Positions 36,491 through 45,799 are shown, counted from the stretch's first letter. The stretch is 64,000 bases of DNA from CAIYUC01 sp963682005 (GCA_963682005.1 OY820914.1:4402001-4466000); one strand, 5' to 3'. Notes: generated by a model not told the origin, from the sequence alone. Program-made: numbers and translations.

Positions 36491-37684
36491 TTATCTTCCT
36501 GTCTGACAGCTTGCTGCCTTAGAATATATTTCAAACAACTGAGCCCCGATGACCTCGTTGCTGACATGTTTAATGGCATATTCCCTGATCCTGTCCTTAC
36601 TGTAATCCTTGTGATGATCAAGCATCCAACCGATCTTCTCAAGGAGCTGATCTTCATCTTCGCTGTGAATAAGGATCCCCAGGTCTTCATTCATATATTC
36701 GCTGATCCCGCCGACGTCGGTGGAAATGACCGGTACACCGCAGGCATAGGATTCAAGGATCACCACCGGCAGGTTCTCGAACCGGCTGAACATTAACAGG
36801 AAATCAGCACCGGCCATCATTCCGGCAAGTTCCTGATTCACCTTTAGCCCTGTAAAAATTGCAAATGTCCCTTCGATGCCAAGTTCCCGGGCATAACTGA
36901 TCAATTCTTCATGGTCAGGTCCTTCACCGATCAGCTGACATTCCCAATCCGTTCGTTTCAATGACAGTTTCTTTAAAACCCGGAGAATGCCTGAAATATT
37001 CTTGGGCTGATCCTCAAAGCAGGAAACATGGATGAACTGGTGCTTCGGTTGATGCGGGTTGTTTTCGGCGATCCTGAACTGTTCCATGTCAACCACATTC
37101 GGGATCACCCTGTAATGGCGGTTTTTCAGTCCGTGGTTTCGCATGGCCTTTGCCAGGTTTTCCGTGACCGGAAGAACTGCTGAAGCATTCCTGACAACAA
37201 GCCGCGTCACCATCTTCCTCAGGAAACCTCTGAATTCATCCCGCTGTGGGATATACCTGGACCAATGTTCGGTGATAATATAAGGTGTTCCCAAAAACCA
37301 CTTACAGATCAATGCTATAATTCCCAACCGGGTCAGGACATTTACATGGATAATGTCAGGATCCCCGAACTCTTTCCTGATCCTCTTTATTCCAATGAAG
37401 TGGAGGCTGAAATACCGCCAGGAATTTACGAAACGCCGCATGCAGGGAAGAGCCGCACGGGAAGGCCTGTAGTAGATCTTCATCTGGTAAAGCTCATCAT
37501 CCCTGGAAACTTCTGATTCCATGAACTGATCTGTCAGCCTGTCATCCTGGTGCACATAAAGAACCGCGACCTTAACGTACTTCGAAACAGCCCGTGCATG
37601 CCGTTCAATGAACAATCCGGGCATGGGATCATACCGGTGCGGATACCACCGTGGAATAAACAGAACTTTTAAATGCCCCTCCAA
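36491..37684 (-). CDS. GT4-family glycosyltransferase
   Basis: A 397-residue protein. The N-terminal Rossmann half contains FIPRWYPHRYDPMPGLFIER and HVNVLTRLGIIALI. The C-terminal half has the GT4 hallmarks QLIGEGPDHEELISYARE and SRFENLPVVILESYACGVPV, followed by STDVGGISEYM. The two Glu residues of the EX7E motif are in ENLPVVILE. It transfers a sugar from a nucleotide-sugar to a growing glycan at the cytoplasmic membrane. It precedes the formyltransferase-like and flippase genes in transcription order, with a repeat-filled gap of about 127 bp. Confidence 0.93.
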   Translation of the reverse strand: MEGHLKVLFIPRWYPHRYDPMPGLFIERHARAVSKYVKVAVLYVHQDDRLTDQFMESEVSRDDELYQMKIYYRPSRAALPCMRRFVNSWRYFSLHFIGIKRIRKEFGDPDIIHVNVLTRLGIIALICKWFLGTPYIITEHWSRYIPQRDEFRGFLRKMVTRLVVRNASAVLPVTENLAKAMRNHGLKNRHYRVIPNVVDMEQFRIAENNPHQPKHQFIHVSCFEDQPKNISGILRVLKKLSLKRTDWECQLIGEGPDHEELISYARELGIEGTFAIFTGLKVNQELAGMMAGADFLLMFSRFENLPVVILESYACGVPVISTDVGGISEYMNEDLGILIHSEDEDQLLEKIGWMLDHHKDYSKDRIREYAIKHVSNEVIGAQLFEIYSKAASCQTGR

Positions 37685-37721
37685 TTGATCAAAGATTGTT
37701 GTTAGTTCCTCCAGTCCAATA

Positions 37722-37781
37722 ACTCTTCACTCTTCACTCTTCACTCTTCACTTTTCACTCTTCACTCTTCACTCTTCACTA
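37722..37781. repeat. CTCTTCA tandem-word array
   Basis: About eight copies of the 7-bp word TCTTCAC. It ends directly against the stop codon of the NadR-like gene (37782-37784). In reverse complement it reads GTGAAGA, close to the GTGAAAA word at 52506. Confidence 0.9.
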
Positions 37782-38303
37782 TTATCCAAACGCCTCCTCA
37801 ATAATCCTTATTGCGTTCATAAGCCGTTCCTCCCCGATCCCCGAAACTACACTGAACGGCAACGACCGTTCCACCATCTCCTGGAGATATAGGTCAAACA
37901 GGTGCTCCCGCATATGAGGATGCTCGCGCTGGGGGTCGGGTGACCATGGAAGGTCGATGTAGCAGAGAAGGTAAAGATCGTATGTTTGACGCTCGATGTT
38001 CTCAAGTATCCATTCGTCACATTCATGATACTTAACGTCGCTCCAGATCTTGGTAACGATGAGTTCGGTGTCGGAGAAGAGGAATCCCTTTGCATTCTTC
38101 TGTACGGCTGATTCGAGATGGGTCTGCCCCTTTGCGATCTTCACAATATCACTCTGTTCATACGGCCTGGTAAGCTTATCAATGTATTCCCTTGCATATT
38201 CGGGAACCCAAACCGTATTGAAATGCTTCGCCAGTTGCTCGGCCAGCATTGATTTTCCTGTTGATTCAGGACCGGTGATGGCTATTTTCTTCAATTCTTT
38301 CAT
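37782..38303 (-). CDS. NadR-type nicotinamide-nucleoside kinase/adenylyltransferase-related ATPase
   Basis: A 173-residue P-loop protein. Walker A is GPESTGKSMLAEQL near residues 10-23. The stretch WVPEYAREYID and the final acidic/hydrophobic pattern DLYLLCYIDLPWSPDPQR match the ribosylnicotinamide kinase domain of NadR (AAA_28). The N-terminal adenylyltransferase and repressor parts of full-length NadR are absent. It phosphorylates imported nicotinamide riboside, so pnuC upstream fits. A 197-bp repeat-rich gap separates them. Confidence 0.9.
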   Translation of the reverse strand: MKELKKIAITGPESTGKSMLAEQLAKHFNTVWVPEYAREYIDKLTRPYEQSDIVKIAKGQTHLESAVQKNAKGFLFSDTELIVTKIWSDVKYHECDEWILENIERQTYDLYLLCYIDLPWSPDPQREHPHMREHLFDLYLQEMVERSLPFSVVSGIGEERLMNAIRIIEEAFG

Positions 38304-38326
38304 TCTTTGCTTGAGGCTTCGTACTG

Positions 38327-38390
38327 CCCCACCCCAACCCCTCCCCTTTCAGAAAGGGGCTTCTTTTTACGTCATTCCCGCGAAAGCGGA
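38327..38390. repeat. Two short hairpin repeats between pnuC and the NadR-like gene
   Basis: 38327-38367 is a C-rich element with hairpin CCCCTTTC/GAAAGGGG. 38375-38390 is a GAAA-loop hairpin TTCCCGC-GAAA-GCGGA. A longer version of the second element, CCCCGC-GAAA-GCGGGG, is at 63475-63490. Both look like dispersed extragenic palindromes. Confidence 0.75.
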
Positions 38391-38411
38391 AACAGGCTTC
38401 AGGCTTCCACG

Positions 38412-38474
38412 TACCCACCCCTCTGGTCCCCTCCCTACCAGTAGGGAGGGGAAGACCGAAGGTCGGGGTGGGTA
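38412..38474. repeat. 63-bp palindromic dispersed repeat, copy 3
   Basis: Same orientation as copy 2 and exactly the same length, starting TACCCACCCC and ending GGGGTGGGTA. The internal hairpin CCCCTCCCTAC/GTAGGGAGGGG is perfect. It lies 26 bp past the pnuC stop codon. Confidence 0.92.
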
Positions 38475-38500
38475 TATTAAATGACCTCTGACCTCCGCCC

Positions 38501-39094
38501 TCAGGCCTCCGACTTCTTCTTCCATTCCAGATAGCCGAACACAGCGATGACCGTAAAGACCAGGAACTGGAAACTACTGAAATATAATTTTTCAAAGATG
38601 AACAAACCGATGGAAATGGTATCGCCGATGATCCAGGCGATCCAGTTCTCGATCTTTTTCCATGCCAGGAGCCAGCTCCCGATGATATAAACAGCAGTCG
38701 TAAACGCATCCCAGGTCGGAACAACACTATCCGTAAATCTTACAAGCAATACCCGGAGAACGATGAAGAAGAATATGATTGCGAGTATATTAATGACCCA
38801 TCCTTTTAAAGTGAGCCTGGTAATTTTTATCTTCTCCTGGTCCTCACCGGTCCTTGACCAGACATACCATCCGTAACCGCTCATTACGGCATAGAAGACA
38901 TTGATACCGGCATATGCGTACAATTTGCTCTCGAAACAGATGTACACATAGATCAGGACATTCACGATGCCGAACGGATAGGCCAGGATACTCTCCTTTT
39001 TCATCGACCAGACACATGCCAGGCCAAATGCGACCGCGATGATCTCGATCACGCTGGTTTGTAAAAATCCGAATTCCAAAGGATAATCCATCAT
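38501..39094 (-). CDS. pnuC: Nicotinamide riboside/mononucleotide transporter PnuC
   Basis: A 197-residue protein with about seven hydrophobic helices. PnuC features are IIAVAFGLACVWSMKKES, PFGIVNVLIYVYICFESKLY, AGINVFYAVMSGYGWYVWS and a C-terminal SWLLAWKKIENWIAWIIGD followed by hydrophobic sequence. PnuC moves nicotinamide riboside through the inner membrane, trapped by phosphorylation. The NadR-like kinase downstream supplies that step. A -7 box lies 17 bp upstream of the ATG. Confidence 0.95.
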   Translation of the reverse strand: MMDYPLEFGFLQTSVIEIIAVAFGLACVWSMKKESILAYPFGIVNVLIYVYICFESKLYAYAGINVFYAVMSGYGWYVWSRTGEDQEKIKITRLTLKGWVINILAIIFFFIVLRVLLVRFTDSVVPTWDAFTTAVYIIGSWLLAWKKIENWIAWIIGDTISIGLFIFEKLYFSSFQFLVFTVIAVFGYLEWKKKSEA

Positions 39095-39110
39095 TCCTTG
39101 TTCAATCCGG

Positions 39111-39118
39111 CAAAAGTA
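39111..39118 (-). promoter_or_regulatory. Candidate -7 box for pnuC
   Basis: Minus-strand TACTTTTG (TAnnTTTG) lies 17 bp upstream of the pnuC ATG. Confidence 0.5.
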
Positions 39119-39138
39119 GGATAATTTGAATTAACCTG

Positions 39139-39230
39139 ATTGCTCTAATTGTTCTAATTGCTCTAACCGGATTCTAGATGCTGGATGCTGGATTCATCAT
39201 CACTTCATCACTTCATCACTTCATCACTTT
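39139..39230. repeat. ATTGCTCTA, GGATGCT and TTCATCAC tandem-word arrays
   Basis: Three word arrays sit side by side: 39139-39168 (ATTGCTCTA), 39171-39196 (GATGCTG) and 39194-39230 (TTCATCAC, four copies). The stop of the Spy-like gene (39224-39226, TGA) is inside the third. The GATGCTG word matches the one translated in the gene at 59805-63341. Confidence 0.85.
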
Positions 39231-39694
39231 TTTCTCTCTCCAAGCTTTTGGATCAGATCACGCCTGAACTGGCGTTCGGCATGGATGAGAAGGACGATTT
39301 TCTGGGGAGGCAGGACTGCTTTTATCTTGCCGTAATATTCTTTCATAAGGTCAACATTGGCCTGCATTTCCGTAAGGTCGGCCTCGATGAGTTCGGTGGC
39401 CTGCTTATCGGTTACCTTGTCTGCAGTGTTATATTCCTTGTTCCTGTCACGGGCGCTTTTCCGGATGGACTCTTTCTTTGCATCAAATTCATTGTAAACC
39501 GGCCAGAACTTTTCTGCTTCCTGAGGTGTCAGCTGCAGTCTGGATGTAATGAATGCAATCTTGTAAGATTCAATCCGCTCCTTTCGTTCCCGGGGATTTC
39601 CTTCTTTCATTCTTCCGGGCTGAGCAAATGAAACAGAAGTCACAACCATCAATGCCCAGATGGAGCAAGTCATTACGATTCTTTTTGTTCTCAT
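39224..39694 (-). CDS. Periplasmic Spy/CpxP-like helical protein
   Basis: A 156-residue protein. A signal peptide (MTCSIWALMVVTSVSFAQ) is followed by a helical, charged body with an LTPQEAEKFWPVYNEFDA motif, as in Bacteroidota LTXXQ-like proteins. Two long helices follow. Such proteins are found as the last gene of ECF-sigma operons and are thought to be periplasmic chaperones or stress effectors. Here it follows the sigma and anti-sigma genes. Its stop codon is part of a TTCATCAC word array. Confidence 0.8.
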   Translation of the reverse strand: MRTKRIVMTCSIWALMVVTSVSFAQPGRMKEGNPRERKERIESYKIAFITSRLQLTPQEAEKFWPVYNEFDAKKESIRKSARDRNKEYNTADKVTDKQATELIEADLTEMQANVDLMKEYYGKIKAVLPPQKIVLLIHAERQFRRDLIQKLGERKK

Positions 39695-39722
39695 GATCTT
39701 TTGATTTTAATTATGAATATTT

Positions 39723-40247
39723 TCAAAGTCTGACCAAACTGTCGAGGTCGATTTTCTCATCAACACAATAAGCAATCAATTCTTCTGAAGAAAGGCCTGG
39801 ATCATCCACCAGCCATTCCTCCTCCGCTGCTGTAACCGTATCATTTGCAACAAGGGCATCACCGGAGATGATTTCCCCGATGATGAGCGAATCATCTGGA
39901 AAGAGAGCTGAATTTTCGTAATGCTCGATTTCTGACCGGAACTGTTCATTCATGGCTTCCATTTTTGCAGGTCTGTTCCAGGGGTGTTCAAAAAGCAGCA
40001 GAAGTCCGAATCCAACAAGGATTATGACAGAAGCTGCAGCAAGGATATATTTCTTCTGAAAAAACACAATCCTTGTTTGAGGTGAACCTGACACCAGGCA
40101 TTTATCCAGGATATCCCGGGAAAGCTGATCAAAATAACCGTTCGGAACGTCAAAAGGCTTTTCCTTCCCGGCTTTGAAAAGGTTTGGAGCGGATTTCTCC
40201 AGGTCATCTTCGTCAATTGGTCCTGTTACTTTCTTTTTCATGATCAT
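39723..40247 (-). CDS. Putative anti-sigma factor
   Basis: A 174-residue protein, possibly starting at ATG 40241. An N-terminal polar region of about 60 residues (DEDDLEKSAPNLFKAGKEKP) precedes one membrane helix (KYILAAASVIILVGFGLLLL). An acidic periplasmic part follows (SLIIGEIISGDALVANDTVT, CVDEKIDLDSLVRL). There is no classical ZAS zinc motif. The position directly after the ECF sigma gene (24 bp) and the single-TM topology make an anti-sigma role likely, but no domain proves it. Confidence 0.65.
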   Translation of the reverse strand: MIMKKKVTGPIDEDDLEKSAPNLFKAGKEKPFDVPNGYFDQLSRDILDKCLVSGSPQTRIVFFQKKYILAAASVIILVGFGLLLLFEHPWNRPAKMEAMNEQFRSEIEHYENSALFPDDSLIIGEIISGDALVANDTVTAAEEEWLVDDPGLSSEELIAYCVDEKIDLDSLVRL

Positions 40248-40271
40248 TAGACTTAAAAAATCGTTCCGGGT

Positions 40272-40820
40272 TTAATCGCCGGTAAGCATTTTTTCAATTT
40301 TTTTCACTGCGATGTGATACGAAGCTTTTAATGCGCCAACGGATGTGCCGGTACTTTCAGCGATTTCTTCATATTTCAGGGCCCCGAAATATTTCATGGT
40401 GAATACCATCTGCTGCTTTCGGGGCAGAGACAGTACTGCTTTCTGCAGTTTGAGCTGGATCTCATTTCCTCTGAAGTATGGATCACTTTTCAGGGATTCC
40501 ATCTGCTTCCTGTCGGGCTCGGTCACAAAAAACATATTCCTTTTCTTCTTTTTCCTGATGAATGACAATGCCTCATTTGCGGCGATACGATAGATCCAGG
40601 TATACAGGCCCGAAGATCCATTGAACTTCCCTGCGTTTTTCCAGACAAGGACAAAAACATCCTGCACCACGTCATTTGTATCCTCATGATCGATAAGCAA
40701 ATTCCTGACAAGCCAATACACCCTTTGCTGATATTTTTTGACCAGCAGGCTGAATCCGTAACTTTGTGATTCGTTTTTACGTATCAGTGTCAGAATATGA
40801 TCATCGGAGGTATCCTGCAA
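40272..40820 (-). CDS. ECF RNA polymerase sigma factor
   Basis: A 182-residue protein. Sigma region 2 is seen in FSLLVKKYQQRVYWLVRNLL and HEDTNDVVQDVFVLVWKN, with GLYTWIYRIAANEALSFIRK. Region 4 is seen in LSLPRKQQMVFTMKYFG and KYEEIAESTGTSVGALKA. It is the first gene of a three-gene operon (sigma, putative anti-sigma, Spy-like). ECF factors of this type in Bacteroidota respond to envelope signals. The activating signal cannot be inferred. It is divergent from the antiporter gene, with 85 bp between starts. Confidence 0.94.
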   Translation of the reverse strand: MQDTSDDHILTLIRKNESQSYGFSLLVKKYQQRVYWLVRNLLIDHEDTNDVVQDVFVLVWKNAGKFNGSSGLYTWIYRIAANEALSFIRKKKKRNMFFVTEPDRKQMESLKSDPYFRGNEIQLKLQKAVLSLPRKQQMVFTMKYFGALKYEEIAESTGTSVGALKASYHIAVKKIEKMLTGD

Positions 40821-40905
40821 AGTTTATGGTGCTTATTTACGGGTATGATGATTAGATAATAAAATTAGTAAAAGGTTTAATCCGGCAATTACTTTATTCA
40901 TTCGC

Positions 40906-42141
40906 ATGTTCCACCTGATCCACTACGACCTCCCCTTTGTTGTGACGCTGCTGATCGTGGTACTTTCTGCAAAAGTGCTTGGAGAGATTTTTGAGCGCAT
41001 GGGACAGCCGTCGATGATCGGTGAAGTGCTGGCCGGGATCATTCTTGGACCTTCGATCCTCAATGTCGTACAAAATACGGCGGAGATAAAAGTGATCGCC
41101 GATCTCGGGGTTTTCCTGCTGATCGTAATGGTAGGTATGGAGATCGATGTGGAGGAGATCTGGAAATCGATCAGGGGGCGGAATATTTTTATCGCACTCC
41201 TTGGATTCATCGTTCCATTTATTGCAGGGTTTTCAATGGGTCGGTGGTTCCAGTTCGACAATACATTCAGCACATTCCTGGGCCTCTGCATTGCGATCAC
41301 CGCGCTGCCCGTCAGCATCCGGATGCTGATGGACATGGGCAAGCTTCAGTCGGATGTTGGTCAAAGCATCATCTCTGCTGCCATCTTTAATGATGTCATT
41401 GCCCTGCTGGTCCTGGGTATCCTGCTCGATTTCAACGTGAATTCAAGCAAACTGCGGGATATTATTATCGCAACTTCGATCACGACCGCCAAAGTAGCTG
41501 TTTTCATTATCCTTCTGGTCGTTGTATACTGGATCTTCATCACCGTAAAGAAGGAAGTTGCCGGTGTGAGGCCCAAAACGAATAAGTTGCTTTCCTATCT
41601 GAAAGGCAGGGAATCGATGTTTGCAGTTGTGATCCTGTTCATCCTGATGTTTGCAAGCATCGCCGTATTTCTCGGCCTCCATTTTATTATCGGCGCATTT
41701 TTCGGTGCGATTCTTTTTCCACGGAATCTTTTCATCAGATCCGATTTCGAACAGGTAAAACACAACACACAAGGCATAACGATGGGATTCCTTGCACCGA
41801 TCTTTTTCGCTTCCATGGGCGTAGCTTTCAATGTGACCGCCATCAGCAGGATCGGGCTGCTCCTGGTTGTCCTGGCCACAAGTTTTATCAGCAAGATCGT
41901 TGGCGGTTACGCGGGCGGAAGGCTTGCCGGATATGGCCACGCAAAATCCCTGGCCATGGGAATGGGGCTGAATGCCCGCGGGATCATGGAACTGGTGATT
42001 GCCAGCATTGCACTTGAGAATGGGTTTATTGATTCATCCATGTTCTCTATTCTTGTTACCATGGCCCTTGTTACAACGGTGATAACCCCGGTTATGCTGA
42101 AATGGGCTTTTAACCGGGTAAAAGAGAATCCGTCGGATTGA
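40906..42141 (+). CDS. CPA2-family cation/proton antiporter
   Basis: A 411-residue protein with about twelve hydrophobic helices. Features of the Na+/H+ exchanger domain are VLGEIFERMGQPSMIGEVLA, GIILGPSILNVV, CIAITALPVSIRMLMDM and IISAAIFNDVIALLVLGILL with the paired acidic site ND. No C-terminal RCK/TrkA domain is present. Such antiporters exchange Na+ or K+ for protons. It starts a plus-strand group with a DedA protein and Kup, suggesting an ion/pH homeostasis theme. Confidence 0.9.
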   Translation: MFHLIHYDLPFVVTLLIVVLSAKVLGEIFERMGQPSMIGEVLAGIILGPSILNVVQNTAEIKVIADLGVFLLIVMVGMEIDVEEIWKSIRGRNIFIALLGFIVPFIAGFSMGRWFQFDNTFSTFLGLCIAITALPVSIRMLMDMGKLQSDVGQSIISAAIFNDVIALLVLGILLDFNVNSSKLRDIIIATSITTAKVAVFIILLVVVYWIFITVKKEVAGVRPKTNKLLSYLKGRESMFAVVILFILMFASIAVFLGLHFIIGAFFGAILFPRNLFIRSDFEQVKHNTQGITMGFLAPIFFASMGVAFNVTAISRIGLLLVVLATSFISKIVGGYAGGRLAGYGHAKSLAMGMGLNARGIMELVIASIALENGFIDSSMFSILVTMALVTTVITPVMLKWAFNRVKENPSD

Positions 42142-42150
42142 TTATTTAAC

Positions 42151-42158
42151 TACATTTG
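42151..42158 (+). promoter_or_regulatory. Candidate -7 box for dedA-kup
   Basis: TACATTTG matches TAnnTTTG. It begins 9 bp past the antiporter stop and ends 25 bp before the DedA ATG, so the DedA-kup pair may have its own promoter. Confidence 0.4.
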
Positions 42159-42183
42159 CACATTTTTCTGAACAATTTAACCC

Positions 42184-42849
42184 ATGCTGGATCTGATCAA
42201 GAACGTCATCGATTTTGTTCTTCACATAGACAAACACCTTCTCGAAATTGTTTCCGACTACAGGACGTGGACCTACCTGATCCTGTTCGCAATCATTTTC
42301 TGTGAGACCGGTCTTGTCGTCACCCCCTTCCTTCCCGGTGACTCGCTGCTTTTTGCTGCAGGAACGATCGCTGCCATGGAGGGACAGCCTCTGAATATAA
42401 TATTCCTGATCATCCTCCTGATCTCTGCAGCATTTATCGGGGATAACACGAACTATTTCATCGGGCGATTCCTCGGGTTGAAGGTGTATGAGAGAGATTA
42501 CCGTCTGATCAAGAAAGAATACCTGGTAAAAACCCACAAATTTTACGAAAAGCATGGTGGCAAAACGCTGATCATTGCACGGTTCATGCCGATCATCAGG
42601 ACCTTTGCCCCGTTTGTAGCAGGTGTCGGGATGATGAAATACATGCGATTTTTCACCTTTTCCATCGCAGGGAATATCATTTGGGTAACCCTATTCAGTC
42701 TTGCCGGTTACTTTTTCGGGAATATTCCTTTTGTAAAGAATAATTTCAGTATTGTCATTATAACCATCATTTTTGTATCGATCATACCGGTATTATTTAC
42801 CATTGTTAAAAAAATGGCCGGTGGAAAGCAGCCAACCAAAACGTTATGA
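42184..42849 (+). CDS. DedA family membrane protein
   Basis: A 221-residue protein. DedA motifs are AIIFCETGLVVTPFLPGDSL, AAFIGDNTNYFIGRFLGLKV and KHGGKTLIIARFMPIIRTFA, followed by FVAGVGMMKYMRFFTFSIAG. DedA/SNARE-associated proteins act as inner-membrane lipid scramblases or transporters and affect membrane potential and drug tolerance. It overlaps kup by four bases (ATGA), so the two are translationally coupled. Confidence 0.94.
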   Translation: MLDLIKNVIDFVLHIDKHLLEIVSDYRTWTYLILFAIIFCETGLVVTPFLPGDSLLFAAGTIAAMEGQPLNIIFLIILLISAAFIGDNTNYFIGRFLGLKVYERDYRLIKKEYLVKTHKFYEKHGGKTLIIARFMPIIRTFAPFVAGVGMMKYMRFFTFSIAGNIIWVTLFSLAGYFFGNIPFVKNNFSIVIITIIFVSIIPVLFTIVKKMAGGKQPTKTL

Positions 42850-44828
42850 GCAGAAGACTAAGTCATAGTCAGATCTCAACAGTTAGTGCGGCCGGGTTAC
42901 TGGTCACACTCGGGATTGTTTTTGGTGATCTTGGAACTTCGCCGCTTTATGTGATGCGCGCCATAATTGCCGGGGCTGATACAATCAGTCACAATTTCAT
43001 CCTTGGGGCGCTGTCCGCAGTATTCTGGACCCTCACCCTTCAAACCACTGTAAAATATGTGATCATTACCCTGAGGGCCGATAACAAAGGAGAGGGCGGG
43101 ATTTTCTCCCTTTTTGCACTCCTGCGTAAAAAAGCCAAGTGGGCCTATATGTTTGCCATCATTGGCGGTTGTGCGCTGCTGGCCGACGGAGTCATCACCC
43201 CTTCCATCACCATTGTCTCTGCTGTTGAAGGATTGATAAACATCAACCCGAGGATACCTGTCATACCTATTGTCCTTATTATCATCACCGCTTTGTTCGT
43301 AATTCAGGCGCTTGGCACAAAGGCCGTAGGGCGTTCATTTGGACCGATCATGTTCATCTGGTTCTTTATGCTGGGCGTCCTGGGATTGGTCCAGATAATT
43401 GATTACCCTGCCATCATCAATGCCCTGAATCCTCAATATGCTTACTATTTCATCACGAAATCCCCGCACGGGTTCGTTCTGCTCGGGGCGGTCTTCCTTT
43501 GTACTACAGGTGCAGAGGCTCTTTATTCGGACCTGGGTCATTGCGGGCTGAAAAACATTCGGATCACATGGACCTATGTAAAACTGGCCCTCGTTCTCAA
43601 CTACCTCGGGCAGGGTGCCTGGATATTGAAACACCCTGAGAAAATCCTGTATGATACCAACCCGTTCTTTGCCATGATGCCATCCTGGTTCCTCATGACA
43701 GGGATCATCATAGCGACCGCAGCGGCCATTATTGCCAGCCAGGCATTGATCAGCGGTTCATATACCCTGATCAGCGAAGCCATTTCCCTGAATTTCTGGC
43801 CAAAGATCAAGATCAATTATCCTACAAACATCAAAGGCCAGATGTACATTTCAAGCATCAACTGGATCCTTTATTTCTGCTGCGTGTTTGTCATCATGTT
43901 CTTCCAGAAATCTTCAAACATGGAAGCAGCGTATGGTCTATCGATCACCGTTACGATGCTCATGACCACGGTCCTGCTGAGCATTTACCTTTATTACCAC
44001 CGGATTCCCGTGTATATGCTTGTGGTGCTTCTTGTTGTTTACGGGTCGATCGAAGGGACCTTCCTGATCGCCAACCTGAATAAATTCATTCACGGCGGAT
44101 GGTTTACGATCCTGCTGGGTGGATTCCTTTTCATCGTCATGTATATCTGGTTCAACGGACGAAAGATCAAGAACAGTTTCATCGAGTTCATCAAGATCGA
44201 GAATTATTTTGATGTGATCAGGGAAATTTCAGCCGACCATTCCATTCCAAAATATGCAACCAACCTTGTGTTTCTGACCAAAGCGAACAAATCAACAGAT
44301 ATAGAATCCAAGATCATTTATTCCATTCTTAACAAGCAACCCAAACGTGCCGATGTATACTGGCTGCTCCATGTAGATATCCTGGATGAACCACATATTC
44401 TCGAGTACAAGGTCACTCACCTGATACCCGATGTCCTGATCAAGGTGGATTTCAAGATCGGTTTCAAGGTTCAGCCCAGGGTTAATCTGTTTTTCCGGCA
44501 GGTGATCGAGGAGATGAACAAAAACCATGAGATCGACCTGTTGAGCAGATATGAATCACTCAGGAGATTCAACATCATGGGTGATTTCCGGTTTGTCGTG
44601 ATCGACAGGATCCAGAATTACGATTTTGATTTCCCGAGGAGGGAGCAGTTCATCATGGACCTTTATTCCATATTCAAACATTTCGGAATCTCTGAGGTAA
44701 GGTCATTAGGACTGGATACGAGCAATGTAACAGTCGAGGCCGTTCCGCTCTTTATTGATTCTGATATTCCCATTCTCCTTACCCGGAATACAAACCCGAA
44801 CGGGCACCGTCCGCATCACGAAATCTGA
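42846..44828 (+). CDS. kup: KUP-family potassium transporter
   Basis: A 660-residue protein. The hallmark GDLGTSPLYVMRAIIAG lies near residues 28-44. About twelve helices follow (IIGGCALLADGVITPSITIV, GSYTLISEAISLNFWPKIKI). A cytoplasmic C-terminal domain of about 200 residues with VVIDRIQNYDFDFPRREQF closes the protein. Kup proteins take up K+ with protons. The gene is translationally coupled to dedA and ends 14 bp before the convergent transketolase gene, with no room for a terminator of its own. Confidence 0.95.
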   Translation: MSRRLSHSQISTVSAAGLLVTLGIVFGDLGTSPLYVMRAIIAGADTISHNFILGALSAVFWTLTLQTTVKYVIITLRADNKGEGGIFSLFALLRKKAKWAYMFAIIGGCALLADGVITPSITIVSAVEGLININPRIPVIPIVLIIITALFVIQALGTKAVGRSFGPIMFIWFFMLGVLGLVQIIDYPAIINALNPQYAYYFITKSPHGFVLLGAVFLCTTGAEALYSDLGHCGLKNIRITWTYVKLALVLNYLGQGAWILKHPEKILYDTNPFFAMMPSWFLMTGIIIATAAAIIASQALISGSYTLISEAISLNFWPKIKINYPTNIKGQMYISSINWILYFCCVFVIMFFQKSSNMEAAYGLSITVTMLMTTVLLSIYLYYHRIPVYMLVVLLVVYGSIEGTFLIANLNKFIHGGWFTILLGGFLFIVMYIWFNGRKIKNSFIEFIKIENYFDVIREISADHSIPKYATNLVFLTKANKSTDIESKIIYSILNKQPKRADVYWLLHVDILDEPHILEYKVTHLIPDVLIKVDFKIGFKVQPRVNLFFRQVIEEMNKNHEIDLLSRYESLRRFNIMGDFRFVVIDRIQNYDFDFPRREQFIMDLYSIFKHFGISEVRSLGLDTSNVTVEAVPLFIDSDIPILLTRNTNPNGHRPHHEI

Positions 44829-44842
44829 TGTGTTCAGAAAGA

Positions 44843-45799
44843 TTATTTTTTGCGTTCAAGGACTGACATGACCGCGCTGAGAATGTGTTCAGCATCCAGT
44901 CCGTACTTCTTCATGAGTTCCTCCGGCTTTCCGCTTTCTCCGAAAGAATCGTTGATCGCAACCATCTCCATCGGGACAGGGTATTCAGCTACCAGGGTTT
45001 GTGCGATACTGTCGCCAAGACCGCCGTTCTTCATGTGCTCTTCAGCGGTAACGACACAGCCTGTTTTCTTCACTGACCGGAGGATGGCATCCCGATCCAG
45101 TGGTTTGATCGTATGGATATTGATAACCGCCGCCGAAATGCCCCTTTCCTCAAGTGACCTGGCCGCTTCGAGGGCCTGCCACACAAGGTGGCCGGTAGCG
45201 ATGATGCTCACATCTGTCCCCTCATTCAGCATGACGGCTTTCCCGATCTCAAACACCTGGTCAGCCGGTGTGAAATTCGGAACTTTAGGCCGGCCAAAGC
45301 GGAGGTAAACCGGACCCGAATATTTTGAAACAGCGATGGTGGCTGCTTTCGTCTGGTTAAAATCGCATGTGTTGATCACAACCATGCCGGGAAGCATTTT
45401 CATCATCCCGATATCTTCCAGGATCTGGTGTGTGGCACCATCTTCGCCCAGTGTTATTCCTGCATGAGAAGCACAGATCTTGACATTTTTATTGCTGTAT
45501 GCAACTGACTGCCGGATCTGATCATAGACCCTGCCTGTTGAAAAGTTGGCAAAGGTCCCTGTAAATGGGATCTTCCCTCCTATCGTGAGGCCGGCGGCAA
45601 TGCCGATCATGTTGGCTTCCGCGATGCCCACCTGGAAAAACCTTTCAGGATAAGCCTTTGCAAATGCATCCATTTTCATGGATCCTGTCAGATCCGCACA
45701 AAGAGCCACAACCTGCTCATTCTGTTTGCCCAGTTCCAGCAATCCTTCACCAAATCCCGACCGGGTATCCTTCGACCCGCTATTTTGATAGTTCGTCAT
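44843..45799 (-). CDS. Transketolase C-terminal subunit
   Basis: A 318-residue protein with the pyrimidine-binding and C-terminal transketolase domains. Typical phrases are EGLLELGKQNEQVVALCADL, PERFFQVGIAEANMIGIAAG, KICASHAGITLGEDGATHQI and EDIGMMKMLPGMVVINTCDF. It works with the N-terminal subunit at 47519-48385 as a split enzyme of the non-oxidative pentose phosphate pathway or a related 1-deoxyxylulose/ketose pathway. Unusually, the two halves are separated by a von Willebrand A gene. No frameshift is present, so each half is a complete gene. Confidence 0.94.
   Translation of the reverse strand: MTNYQNSGSKDTRSGFGEGLLELGKQNEQVVALCADLTGSMKMDAFAKAYPERFFQVGIAEANMIGIAAGLTIGGKIPFTGTFANFSTGRVYDQIRQSVAYSNKNVKICASHAGITLGEDGATHQILEDIGMMKMLPGMVVINTCDFNQTKAATIAVSKYSGPVYLRFGRPKVPNFTPADQVFEIGKAVMLNEGTDVSIIATGHLVWQALEAARSLEERGISAAVINIHTIKPLDRDAILRSVKKTGCVVTAEEHMKNGGLGDSIAQTLVAEYPVPMEMVAINDSFGESGKPEELMKKYGLDAEHILSAVMSVLERKK

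Noticed and set aside
38266..38727. 153-residue minus-strand ORF across the pnuC/nadR gap
   Set aside because: It is in another frame over pnuC and the 63-bp repeat, with no protein-like composition.
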